Shown here: positions 7,171-13,175 of the stretch, piece by piece
Position numbering within the stretch: the first letter of the stretch is position 1
How the letters are laid out: every line of letters begins with the position of its first letter
Source: an uncultured bacterium
GTDB taxonomy: Bacteria; Patescibacteriota; Minisyncoccia; Phycocordibacterales; UBA2100
Direction: 5' to 3'
Length of the DNA stretch: 19,187 nt
NCBI GenBank assembly: GCA_903881205.1
Contig: CAIRSC010000058.1
Coordinates: 1 to 19,187 of the forward strand
Translations under genes and position numbers: made by a program
The notes under the pieces: generated by a model
What the model was told of the DNA's origin: nothing
The model's database searches: none
The model's input: only the letters and a program-made list of their open reading frames with translations

Positions 7171-7221
7171 CAAAAGGTGTTACGCCTTTTCAGCGAGGCC
7201 AAATTTCCGTAACACCTTTTG
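7171..7221. repeat. 13-bp inverted repeat spanning the ybeY stop codon
   Basis: CAAAAGGTGTTAC (7171-7183) and GTAACACCTTTTG (7209-7221) are perfect arms with a 25-nt loop. The left arm contains the ybeY stop codon and the loop encodes its last residues. CCTTTT at 7185-7190 can pair with AAAAGG in the left arm instead, giving a competing short hairpin. There is no T-run beyond the stem, so this is not a typical terminator. Confidence 0.6.
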
Positions 7222-7572
7222 TTCCTCAGCCTCCATTTTGTCGCTGTGATCGAGTCCCTTCAGATGAAAGAGGCCGTGTACATATAAAAGTGCGATGCGC
7301 TGTTTCGCAGAGACGCCGAATTGTCGCGCCTCTCGCTCAGCCTTTCGAATATTGAGAAAGATCTCGCCTTCGCCCGGAAAGATCGGGAATGAAAGTACGT
7401 TGGGATAGTACGTTTTGTTTCGATGTTCTTTGTTGAGTCGCTGTACGAGCTTGTCACCGCAGAGGACCAGTGAGAGCTGGTAGTTCTTGCCAAGCACCGC
7501 CACCGCCATATCTTCAAACGCAAAACGCGGCACTTTGCCGCGAATTGTTGTCTTTATGTCTACAGTAGACAC
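7180..7572 (-). CDS. ybeY: Endoribonuclease YbeY (rRNA maturation factor)
   Basis: Zinc-dependent single-strand endoribonuclease of the UPF0054 family, involved in 16S rRNA 3'-end maturation and ribosome quality control. The 130-aa protein, slightly shorter than the usual 150-160, contains the metal motif HGLFHLKGLDH with His99, His103 and His109. The upstream part NVLSFPIFP (58-66) matches the family's typical 'DVLSFP' block. The start is a GTG 14 nt after the rpsU stop, with no clear Shine-Dalgarno, so it is probably translated from the rpsU transcript. The pairing with a ribosomal protein gene suits its role. The 3' end is embedded in an inverted repeat. Confidence 0.93.
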   Translation of the reverse strand: MSTVDIKTTIRGKVPRFAFEDMAVAVLGKNYQLSLVLCGDKLVQRLNKEHRNKTYYPNVLSFPIFPGEGEIFLNIRKAEREARQFGVSAKQRIALLYVHGLFHLKGLDHSDKMEAEEQKVLRKFGLAEKA

Positions 7573-7586
7573 GTGTTTGTTGTGAG

Positions 7587-7931
7587 TTAGCGGGCGATGG
7601 GTGTAGATTCACCAAAGCGTGCCGGAGTGGCCGCTGCCTGCTTGTTGGCCTCAGCCTGAGATGTGTTGCCGTTATCGCGGTTTTGGAATCCGCGGCGCAA
7701 TGGGGTCTCCGGTGCCTTGCCTTCCTTCACGAGCTGTTTGAAATCAGCGCGGCGCTTGATGAGCTTGAGTGCGCGCTTCTTCTGGACGGTCTTCGACTTG
7801 GTGCGCTCGTAATAGCGGGTCTTGCGGGCATTCTTGACCAAGCCGGTGCCCTGCACGCGGCGTGAGAACTTGCGAATAACCGAGAGAGTGCTCTCGGATC
7901 CGCTCTTTGATACTTCTGCGTTTATAGACAT
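7587..7931 (-). CDS. rpsU: Small ribosomal subunit protein bS21, extended form
   Basis: bS21 sits at the 30S platform near the anti-Shine-Dalgarno end of 16S rRNA. Residues about 8-70 (SGSESTLSVIRKFSRRVQGTG, then NARKTRYYERTKSKTVQKK) follow the family pattern: an N-terminal strand, an Arg-rich helix, R-x-x-x-YYE and a basic C-terminal helix. At 114 aa the protein is well longer than the usual 58-71, the extra part being a polar Gln/Asn/Ala-rich tail. The start is an ATG 9 nt behind an extended -10 (TGT-TAGAAT) with no Shine-Dalgarno. ybeY follows after 14 nt. The identification rests on pattern rather than an invariant residue. Confidence 0.82.
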   Translation of the reverse strand: MSINAEVSKSGSESTLSVIRKFSRRVQGTGLVKNARKTRYYERTKSKTVQKKRALKLIKRRADFKQLVKEGKAPETPLRRGFQNRDNGNTSQAEANKQAAATPARFGESTPIAR

Positions 7932-7940
7932 GTGGGACAG

Positions 7941-7949
7941 ATTCTAACA
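7941..7949 (-). promoter_or_regulatory. Extended -10 promoter of rpsU
   Basis: On the minus strand TG-T-TAGAAT ends 9 nt before the rpsU ATG, predicting a leaderless or nearly leaderless rpsU-ybeY transcript. It lies in the 50-nt gap after the HisRS-like gene. Confidence 0.5.
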
Positions 7950-7981
7950 CGAATAACGGCTAAAAAGCAAGGATCTTGAGG

Positions 7982-9199
7982 CTATGCCAGGGCACGGGTT
8001 TTCCAGGTGCCGACACGGTGTCTTTTGAGGTAGCCCGCGAGGTCATCGACGGGAATAGCTTCTTGGGAATTGGTAGATACTTCGCGTACGAGGATGGTAT
8101 TCTCCATGGCCTCCTTATATCCCATGATCAGGATGTAGGGCACGGCGAGTTGCTTGGCCTTGATCATTTGCTCGCCGATGCGCTCGTGCAAAAGCGACTG
8201 ATGCACAGGGATCGACTCCCTCCGGAGCATTTCAAGAACGACGAGCGAGCGTCGGCGCGCCTCTCCACCGAGGTGCGCGAAGTACATCGCCGGAAGGCCC
8301 TGTACGACGCGGTCGACTTTGGTCTTGCCGCGCACTTCGCAGTTGATAGAGATCACGGCAGCGGAAGATGGAGCTGCACTAAAGCGCGAAACGAGTGGAT
8401 CATAACGACCGCCGAATGCGATTGAGGTGCGATCCCCGGTCTCCTCGTCGGGCACCGAGATCTCATAGAGCGAATGTGCCCAGCAGTCGCGCGAACCTAA
8501 GACGCTCGGTGTGAGTTCGTAGGCGAGTCCGTAGACTTCGAGATATTCGAGCAGCTCCCAGAACTTGCGACGCTCTTCTTCGGTAAGATATTCCATTGCC
8601 TGTGGAGCGCGCGGTGCCGCAGGGTGTCCGCGCTCAATGAGTTGCACCAAGGTGCCGAGTGGATCGATCGCTGCGCGCGGGCGCAAGGTTGGCGAGATGG
8701 ATTCGATGTGTTTGCGCAGATACGCCGATACGTCGCGGACGAAACGGTTGGACGATTCATTGGAGCCAATGTTGTTGATTGCGAGATGGCGATCGGTCAT
8801 ACCGGCCTCTTCGATGATCGCGTTGGCCACCACGAGCAGTAGTGCCTCGGCCACCGCCGATGCAGTACCGACCACGTGCAGTTCGAGCGTTGTTGCCGGA
8901 GATCCCGCACCCTGCTGGACCACGCGGTATGCCAGTAGTCCTCCCGGCTCGGTGAGCCCGCGGATACTTGCGGCGCATTTGCGAGCAGAAGAGGTGAGTG
9001 CGCGCTCATCGCGGCGCGCGTAGGTGATCTCGGTCTCGGGTGTAGTGCGAGCGGCACGGCGCTTTTCGGTATCATCTGCCTTCATTCGTGCAGGACGCAT
9101 GCTCTCGAGTGCAGAAAATCCGTAATATTCCGCTATGTTGATCGCCGACGAGAGAAAGTCGGACGTGTTTGCATGTTTCGTGTCTTTGAGGCGAATCAT
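7982..9199 (-). CDS. Divergent histidyl-tRNA synthetase-like protein
   Basis: This 405-aa protein has the overall plan of a class II HisRS. An N-terminal helix reads INIAEYYGFSALES (20-33) like the family's 'yGf.ei' region, AFGGRYDPLVSRF (261-273) matches the GGRYD block, and the C-terminal 110 residues resemble the HisRS anticodon-binding domain. Key catalytic parts are missing or eroded: no PKGTRD start, no FRxE motif 2 (the region reads AYRVVQQGAGSPATTLELHVVG, 90-111), and the RGLDYY histidine motif is replaced by GSRDCWAHSLYE (235-246). It could be a non-catalytic paralogue, as HisZ is in histidine synthesis, or a fast-evolving lineage-specific HisRS. No his genes are nearby. No Shine-Dalgarno precedes the ATG. 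Confidence 0.7.
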   Translation of the reverse strand: MIRLKDTKHANTSDFLSSAINIAEYYGFSALESMRPARMKADDTEKRRAARTTPETEITYARRDERALTSSARKCAASIRGLTEPGGLLAYRVVQQGAGSPATTLELHVVGTASAVAEALLLVVANAIIEEAGMTDRHLAINNIGSNESSNRFVRDVSAYLRKHIESISPTLRPRAAIDPLGTLVQLIERGHPAAPRAPQAMEYLTEEERRKFWELLEYLEVYGLAYELTPSVLGSRDCWAHSLYEISVPDEETGDRTSIAFGGRYDPLVSRFSAAPSSAAVISINCEVRGKTKVDRVVQGLPAMYFAHLGGEARRRSLVVLEMLRRESIPVHQSLLHERIGEQMIKAKQLAVPYILIMGYKEAMENTILVREVSTNSQEAIPVDDLAGYLKRHRVGTWKTRALA

Positions 9200-9253
9200 G
9201 ATACGTGAGAATGAACAAATAATGTGCAGCGACGGTGGTTACTTGTTAATAAT

Positions 9254-9838
9254 TCAATATCGCGCCTCCCCCGGAAGCACGCCTAACTTAGTAAACGGAA
9301 AGAGTCGAAGGAAAACACGTCCGACAATGTCGGAGCGAGGGAGGGTGCCCCATAAGCGGGAATCGGCAGAGACCTTTCTGTTGTCTCCGAGCACAAAAAA
9401 TTCATCGCTACCGAGCGTGACCCGGATATTGGTGGCTCCGCCGAGGTCCGCGGGGTCGAGATAGGGCTCAGAGAGCGTAAAACCCTGCGGATTGGCGGCA
9501 TTTATGACCGTGACGGCGTTGCCGGTGATGACTACGGTCTCTCCCGGAAGGCCAATGACGCGCTTAATGAGCGCTCGGGAGGTGTCCTGAGGCAAATCGA
9601 AGACGATCACATCGCCGCGTTGAGGGGATTCAAAGTCGTATGAGAGGCGATCGACGATCAGATAGTGCAAATTGAAGAATGTCGGCTCCATCGACGAGCC
9701 CGAAACGATATACGGAGCCGCAACAAAGAAACGAATGACGAGCGCGAGACCAATCGCGAGGATTGTGTATGCAACGAGCGAGCGCTGCGAGGAGCTTCTC
9801 GTATCCGATGATGCACTTTCCATCACTGGATCTTCCAT
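9254..9838 (-). CDS. lepB: Signal peptidase I
   Basis: Membrane-bound Ser/Lys protease that removes signal peptides from exported proteins. The 194-aa protein has a cytoplasmic N-terminus, one membrane helix (about 21-42), box B SGSSMEPT with the nucleophile Ser49, box D with the general base Lys92 (RALIKRVIGLPGE) and box E GDNRKVSADSRLWG (151-164). Length and single helix are of the Gram-positive type. The ATG at 9838 sits 8 nt behind TATTAT. An alternative ATG five codons later is possible. The gene opens the minus-strand block that runs to trxB and faces pth across an AT-rich divergent gap. Confidence 0.97.
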   Translation of the reverse strand: MEDPVMESASSDTRSSSQRSLVAYTILAIGLALVIRFFVAAPYIVSGSSMEPTFFNLHYLIVDRLSYDFESPQRGDVIVFDLPQDTSRALIKRVIGLPGETVVITGNAVTVINAANPQGFTLSEPYLDPADLGGATNIRVTLGSDEFFVLGDNRKVSADSRLWGTLPRSDIVGRVFLRLFPFTKLGVLPGEARY

Positions 9839-10034
9839 GTGCGAATATAATACTCTATCTTCGGCATTGACACCAAATGTTTGTAATGTTGCATCGCAAA
9901 ATTTTTAGAAATTTTTTCTCTGTGCAATTTTTTTTGAATAATTTTCTCTTTATTAAGAAATGCAAATTTATTTTGATACGAAACGCGTTGCTATACACGA
10001 TTCTGTCTCCGCGTTACTATATGAGCACACACAT
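9839..10034. promoter_or_regulatory. AT-rich divergent promoter region between lepB and pth
   Basis: This 196-nt gap is strongly AT-rich (long A and T runs at about 9895-9985). Minus strand: TATTAT at 9847-9852 ends 8 nt before the lepB ATG, with TTGGTG 18 nt upstream as a possible -35. Plus strand: TACTAT at 10015-10020 lies 14 nt before the pth ATG. No gene was seen in it. Confidence 0.5.
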
Positions 10035-10622
10035 ATGGCATGGATCATCGTCGGACTGGGTAATCCCGGGGAAGAATACGAGAACACGCGGCACAATACG
10101 GGCCGTATGGCGCTCGAGGCATATGCCAAGAAGGCCGGAGCGCTCTGGAAGGAGGACAAAAAAGCAAAATTGCACTCTACGGGCGCATCCGTGGGCAAGA
10201 ATCTCATGGCGCTCGTGCTTCCGGACACCTTTATGAACAAATCGGGCGCCGCAGTCGCAAAATTTGTGAAGTCGCAGAAGGCTGCGGAAAAAATGGTGGT
10301 GGTATACGACGATCTCGACCTCCCATTGGGCAAGATCAAGCTCTCATTCGATAGGGGCAGCGGCGGACACAAGGGAATTGAATCAATAGAGAAACAGGTG
10401 AAGACTCGCAAGTTCACCCGCATCCGCATCGGAGTGTCGCCGGAGACCCCGGGAGGCAAGCTCAAGAAGCCCCAGGGTGAGGATAAGGTGGTGGATTTCA
10501 TACTCGCACCCTTTAAGTCGGCGGAAATGGACGAACTCAAGAAGGTGTTTAAAAAAGTCGGCGAAGTGATTGATGTGATCGTGACCGAAGGGCACGTGAT
10601 CGCGATGAATCGCTTTAATTGA
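10035..10622 (+). CDS. pth: Peptidyl-tRNA hydrolase
   Basis: Cleaves peptidyl-tRNA released by stalled ribosomes, recycling tRNA. The 195-aa protein begins with the canonical GLGNPGEEYENTRHN (Asn10, catalytic His20), followed by TFMNKSG (Asn68), VVYDDLDLPLG (Asp93) and GSGGHKGIES (His112). The residue after that His is Lys113 where E. coli has Asn114, a substrate-binding position. A Pro/Lys-rich insertion (about 138-150) precedes the VVDFILAPF block. The ATG at 10035 is chosen because homology starts at MAWIIVGLGNPG; an upstream in-frame start at 9960 would add a tail with no homology. A -10-like TACTAT lies 14 nt upstream. Confidence 0.95.
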   Translation: MAWIIVGLGNPGEEYENTRHNTGRMALEAYAKKAGALWKEDKKAKLHSTGASVGKNLMALVLPDTFMNKSGAAVAKFVKSQKAAEKMVVVYDDLDLPLGKIKLSFDRGSGGHKGIESIEKQVKTRKFTRIRIGVSPETPGGKLKKPQGEDKVVDFILAPFKSAEMDELKKVFKKVGEVIDVIVTEGHVIAMNRFN

Positions 10623-10676
10623 CCTGAGCTGGTTGGCGTGATTATATGCCGTCGGCAACGCATTTGGGAGGAAACA

Positions 10677-10859
10677 ATGACCAAAGCAAAAAAGCGGCGG
10701 TTCGTTTCCCAAAACGAACCGGTGCGGCTCAGAGTTAGTGTCGACCATTGCCAGGCTGGGGAGGTCGTAAAGCTCAAATTCCCGAAGGGCCTGCTGAAGC
10801 GCGGCGAAAAAGTCTGCATCAATAAGCTGGTCGTAGGGGCCCCGCTGCAAGGCAGGTAA
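10677..10859 (+). CDS. Small basic orphan protein (60 aa)
   Basis: I do not recognise this gene. It encodes a 60-residue basic protein starting MTKAKKRRFVSQNEPVRLRV, with two Cys and alternating hydrophobic strands (VRLRVSV, GEVVKLKF, VCINKLVV) that suggest a small beta-barrel. The ATG is preceded by GGGAGG at good spacing, one of only two strong Shine-Dalgarno sites in the window, which supports both the gene and this start over an upstream in-frame start at 10638. TGA-TTATAT at about 10639-10647 could be its promoter. A clear terminator follows. The high charge would suit nucleic-acid binding (inference). Confidence 0.65.
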   Translation: MTKAKKRRFVSQNEPVRLRVSVDHCQAGEVVKLKFPKGLLKRGEKVCINKLVVGAPLQGR

Positions 10860-10900
10860 ACAACTACTCATTGTTGCAGACGATATCGAATGAGTAAGAA

Positions 10901-10938
10901 CGAAAAAACCCGGACGCAAATGTCCGGGTTTTCGCTTT
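10901..10938. terminator. Bidirectional terminator between the 60-aa gene and rpsA
   Basis: Perfect 11-bp arms AAAACCCGGAC (10905-10915) and GTCCGGGTTTT (10922-10932) enclose a 6-nt loop, with T-rich tails on both strands. It serves the plus-strand gene and the converging rpsA. A second dyad, ACTCATT (10866-10872) with AATGAGT (10889-10895), lies just before it. Confidence 0.88.
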
Positions 10939-10952
10939 TCTATATGTTGGGC

Positions 10953-12068
10953 TTATACGACCGGCTTGAGCGTCATACGGCGATCCTTCGGTTCGAAGAA
11001 TGTAATGGTGAATGGATACACCTTGCCGAGTTCGAGTTTCTGACGAAGTTCGTCTTCGCTGGCGAATTCGGATACGTGCACGAGTCCTGCCACACCTTCC
11101 TCGATCGAAGCGAGCGCGCCGTGCTTGTTGTACTTGATGACAACTGCTTCGACTTTCTGATCCTTTTTGTATTTTGCTCCGGCTGCCTTCCACGGGTCGT
11201 CGAGGAGTGCCTTGATCGAAAGCGACACCTTGCCGTCCTTGATCTCGATCACCTTCACCTTGACCGGCTCGCCGACTTTGTAGCGGGCCTTCGGATTTTC
11301 CACGAGCGCCCAGTCCATTTCGGAAATGTGCACGAGGCCTTCGAGTCCGTCTTCGATCTTCACGAAGACGCCGAACTCGGTGGCACCGGTGACAACGCCT
11401 TCGACAGTGTCGCCGACATTGTACTTTTCAACGAGCGACGCGCGCTCGGTCGAGCCGGCACCCTTTTCTGAGAAGATAAGCTTCTGCTCCTTCGGACTCG
11501 CAGTGATGACCATCACTTCGAGTTTGGTGCCGATCATCTTCTTGAGCTCAACGAAGATCTTATCCTTATCTCCGTCCGGTACGCGCGGGTAGTGCGCAGG
11601 AGAGAGCTGTGAAGCCGGAAGGAATCCTGAGAGTCCGTTCCAGTTGATGATGAGGCCGCCCTTGTTGGCATCCGTGATCGGAAGCTCGAAGACGGTCTTC
11701 TTCTGTGAAGCGATCTCCGCTTCGTTCCAGATGAGTGCCTGGCGAGCTTCGCGCAGCGAGAGCTCGATGTAGCCTTCGGCATTGTCGGTCCCGACTACCT
11801 TTGCGGTGACGAGGTCGCCGATGTGGACGTTCTTGAGCGTCTCACGAGCCGAGAGGTATTCGCGGCCGTAGATAATACCCGTACCGAACGGGTGCAGGTC
11901 GACGAATACGCGAGCGCGGCCGACGGCCACGACCGGTCCTTCGACGACGTCGTCTATCGCAGGGGATTTCGGTGCAGCGGCAAGCAGTTCGGCCATCGGG
12001 CCGCCCTTCACTTCCGGCACTTCCACATCTGCATCCTCAACAAGCACTTCTTCTTTGGTCTTAGCCAT
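10953..12068 (-). CDS. rpsA: Ribosomal protein S1 homologue with four S1 domains
   Basis: RNA-binding protein of the 30S subunit that helps recruit and unwind mRNA. The 371-aa protein has an acidic N-terminal tail (1-37) and four S1 OB-fold repeats at about 40-107, 124-203, 217-286 and 304-369. The third is the most canonical (GDTVEGVVTGATEFGVFVKI, then GLVHISEM). Four domains instead of six matches the shorter S1 of Gram-positive and many reduced bacteria. The ATG has no Shine-Dalgarno; its leader contains a hairpin and a possible TTATAC -10 about 55 nt upstream. It converges on the pth/60-aa unit and shares their terminator. Confidence 0.93.
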   Translation of the reverse strand: MAKTKEEVLVEDADVEVPEVKGGPMAELLAAAPKSPAIDDVVEGPVVAVGRARVFVDLHPFGTGIIYGREYLSARETLKNVHIGDLVTAKVVGTDNAEGYIELSLREARQALIWNEAEIASQKKTVFELPITDANKGGLIINWNGLSGFLPASQLSPAHYPRVPDGDKDKIFVELKKMIGTKLEVMVITASPKEQKLIFSEKGAGSTERASLVEKYNVGDTVEGVVTGATEFGVFVKIEDGLEGLVHISEMDWALVENPKARYKVGEPVKVKVIEIKDGKVSLSIKALLDDPWKAAGAKYKKDQKVEAVVIKYNKHGALASIEEGVAGLVHVSEFASEDELRQKLELGKVYPFTITFFEPKDRRMTLKPVV

Positions 12069-12129
12069 GATTTAGGTCGAACGGTGCGCTTCTACTTACG
12101 CTACAGAGTCTGTCGGTAGAAGGGTATAA
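12069..12129 (-). promoter_or_regulatory. rpsA leader with hairpin and putative -10
   Basis: On the minus strand TTATAC (12124-12129) could be the -10 box. CTTCTAC and GTAGAAG (12116-12122 and 12089-12095) form a perfect 7-bp stem around a 20-nt loop, about 20 nt before the ATG. No Shine-Dalgarno is present. The hairpin could be a site of S1 autoregulation; this is an inference. Confidence 0.4.
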
Positions 12130-12247
12130 ACCGGACGAATGATTAATAAAAGTTCCTAAATTGCCCCAACGGGCACTTCGTTCAATATATATGAGTGAGA
12201 CTGCCTCTGCAAGGAAGGGCTTTTTGAGTGCAGAAGATACAAACAGA

Positions 12248-12275
12248 ATGACTCCGGGGACTGACCCGGAGTCAT
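12248..12275 (-). terminator. Terminator hairpin after the secreted-protein gene
   Basis: Perfect 11-bp arms ATGACTCCGGG and CCCGGAGTCAT enclose a 6-nt loop. It begins 12 nt after the stop codon (12287-12289) of the frameshifted C-terminal frame and is followed on the minus strand by the moderately T-rich TCTGTTTGTATCT. Its position supports 12287 as the true 3' end of that gene. Confidence 0.7.
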
Positions 12276-12286
12276 AGGCACGTCGG

Positions 12287-12671
12287 TCACTGTTTGACCG
12301 CTATTGTTTTGTCGGTATCGGTAGAGAGCTTGAAATAATCGGGGTTCGTGACGATAAACGGAGTCTCGATCTTACAGGGTCCGAGATCCATCCACGTAAG
12401 AGAGAGGCAGGACATCTTCGCGCATAATTTGCACCGTTTTCGCCGACAGTGTCATGTTCGTGCCGGGATTCGGATTGCGCTGAAAGACGACCGGCCATTG
12501 GTGTGCAATCGCTCGATCATCGAACAATATGGGCCAGTTGAGCGCGGTATCGCTCATCGCCTTGTTCAGGTGAATGAGTGCCAACGGCGTCATCGGTGAC
12601 TCGCCGGTGCCCGCGAGAGCGAGCGATGTCGTGGAGACGAACGCAAGTAGTGCTGTCGCCAAGATTCGCAT
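12287..12671 (-). pseudogene. Small secreted protein, apparently frameshifted at a CT repeat
   Basis: I do not recognise the family. The ATG at 12671 opens a signal peptide (MRILATALLAFVSTTSLALA, cleavage likely before GTGESP). The frame then runs to a stop at 12372, giving 99 aa. In the next frame the sequence continues as a protein-like stretch beginning TWMDLGPCKIETP and ending DTDKTIAVKQ at 12287, right before a terminator. The switch point is a (CT)4 run on the minus strand (12399-12406); one more CT unit would fuse both parts into one protein of about 133 aa. This could be a recent disabling mutation, phase variation by slippage, programmed frameshifting or a sequencing error. GGGA about 10 nt upstream is a weak Shine-Dalgarno. 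Confidence 0.55.
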
Positions 12672-12792
12672 GACTTGTTCCCAATCCCTTCCATCTTGTT
12701 GATGCTTTGTACATCCTGCGGCGATGGTTACCGAAGGTACTGCCGGTAACGCTACGCCCAAATAGGAATACGTCAAAGGCTGCGGGTGCGTA

Positions 12793-12840
12793 TAAAAAAG
12801 GCCGGGAGGCTTGCGTCGCGAAGACGTAGTTTCTCCCGGA
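12793..12840 (-). terminator. Rho-independent terminator inside the leader region
   Basis: On the minus strand CCGGGAG and CTCCCGG pair around a 25-nt loop that can itself fold at CGTC/GACG, followed by CCTTTTTTAT. It sits about 120 nt before the secreted-protein ATG, so it could end a short RNA or attenuate transcription into that gene. Confidence 0.65.
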
Positions 12841-13163
12841 GACCCCTTTCGACATGCCAGCGCGATACAGGGTCAGCGATATTTAAAATCCGTCATGGTT
12901 ACCCCTTCGACAAAGAGCTGAAGTGATCGTCGCGAGCTATCTCCGGCGAATCCTCCTCCCGTTGCGCCGTGCGTTATGCGCATTCATTGCGATAATGCGG
13001 TTGCTCATGGCAGCGATCCTTTCTCATGAAGACCGTTTCCGGTCGGCATATCGGTCAGCTCCTCGAGCCCCGATATCAGAAGAATATGATGGTGAGAGTA
13101 TCGGTCAAGGACCGTGGGTGCGTGTGGATAACAGAAAAAGTCGCTTCGCTCGCTTCGCTAGGC

Positions 13164-13169
13164 TATACT
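13164..13169 (+). promoter_or_regulatory. -10 element of the MBL-fold gene
   Basis: TATACT ends 6 nt before the ATG at 13176, predicting a leaderless transcript. The box lies inside the longer open frame that starts at 13026, which argues for the shorter start. Confidence 0.5.
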
Positions 13170-13175
13170 GTCGCC

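Larger units (their letters stand above)
12672..13175 (-). other. 504-nt gap: candidate leader of the secreted-protein gene with tiny ORFs
   Basis: No full-size gene is convincing here. On the minus strand TTGACC (13103-13108) and TATTCT (13081-13086), spaced 16 nt, could be a promoter. Downstream lie three tiny ORFs with Shine-Dalgarno-like sites: 13049-13005 (14 aa), 13008-12937 (23 aa, Arg-rich, ATGA overlap with the first) and 12896-12873 (7 aa, behind AAGGGG). A terminator-type hairpin follows (12793-12840), then a 7-bp hairpin (12727-12750). The right end holds the plus-strand promoter of the MBL-fold gene and a perfect tandem repeat of TCGCTTCGC (13141-13158). Confidence 0.35.

Noticed and set aside
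12517..12855. 112-codon minus-strand frame overlapping the secreted-protein gene
   Set aside because: It crosses a T6 terminator and has Arg/Ser-rich shadow composition; the frame with a signal peptide is the better one.
13026..13175. N-terminal extension of the MBL-fold gene
   Set aside because: It reads through a tandem repeat and the TATACT box; the fold is complete from 13176.
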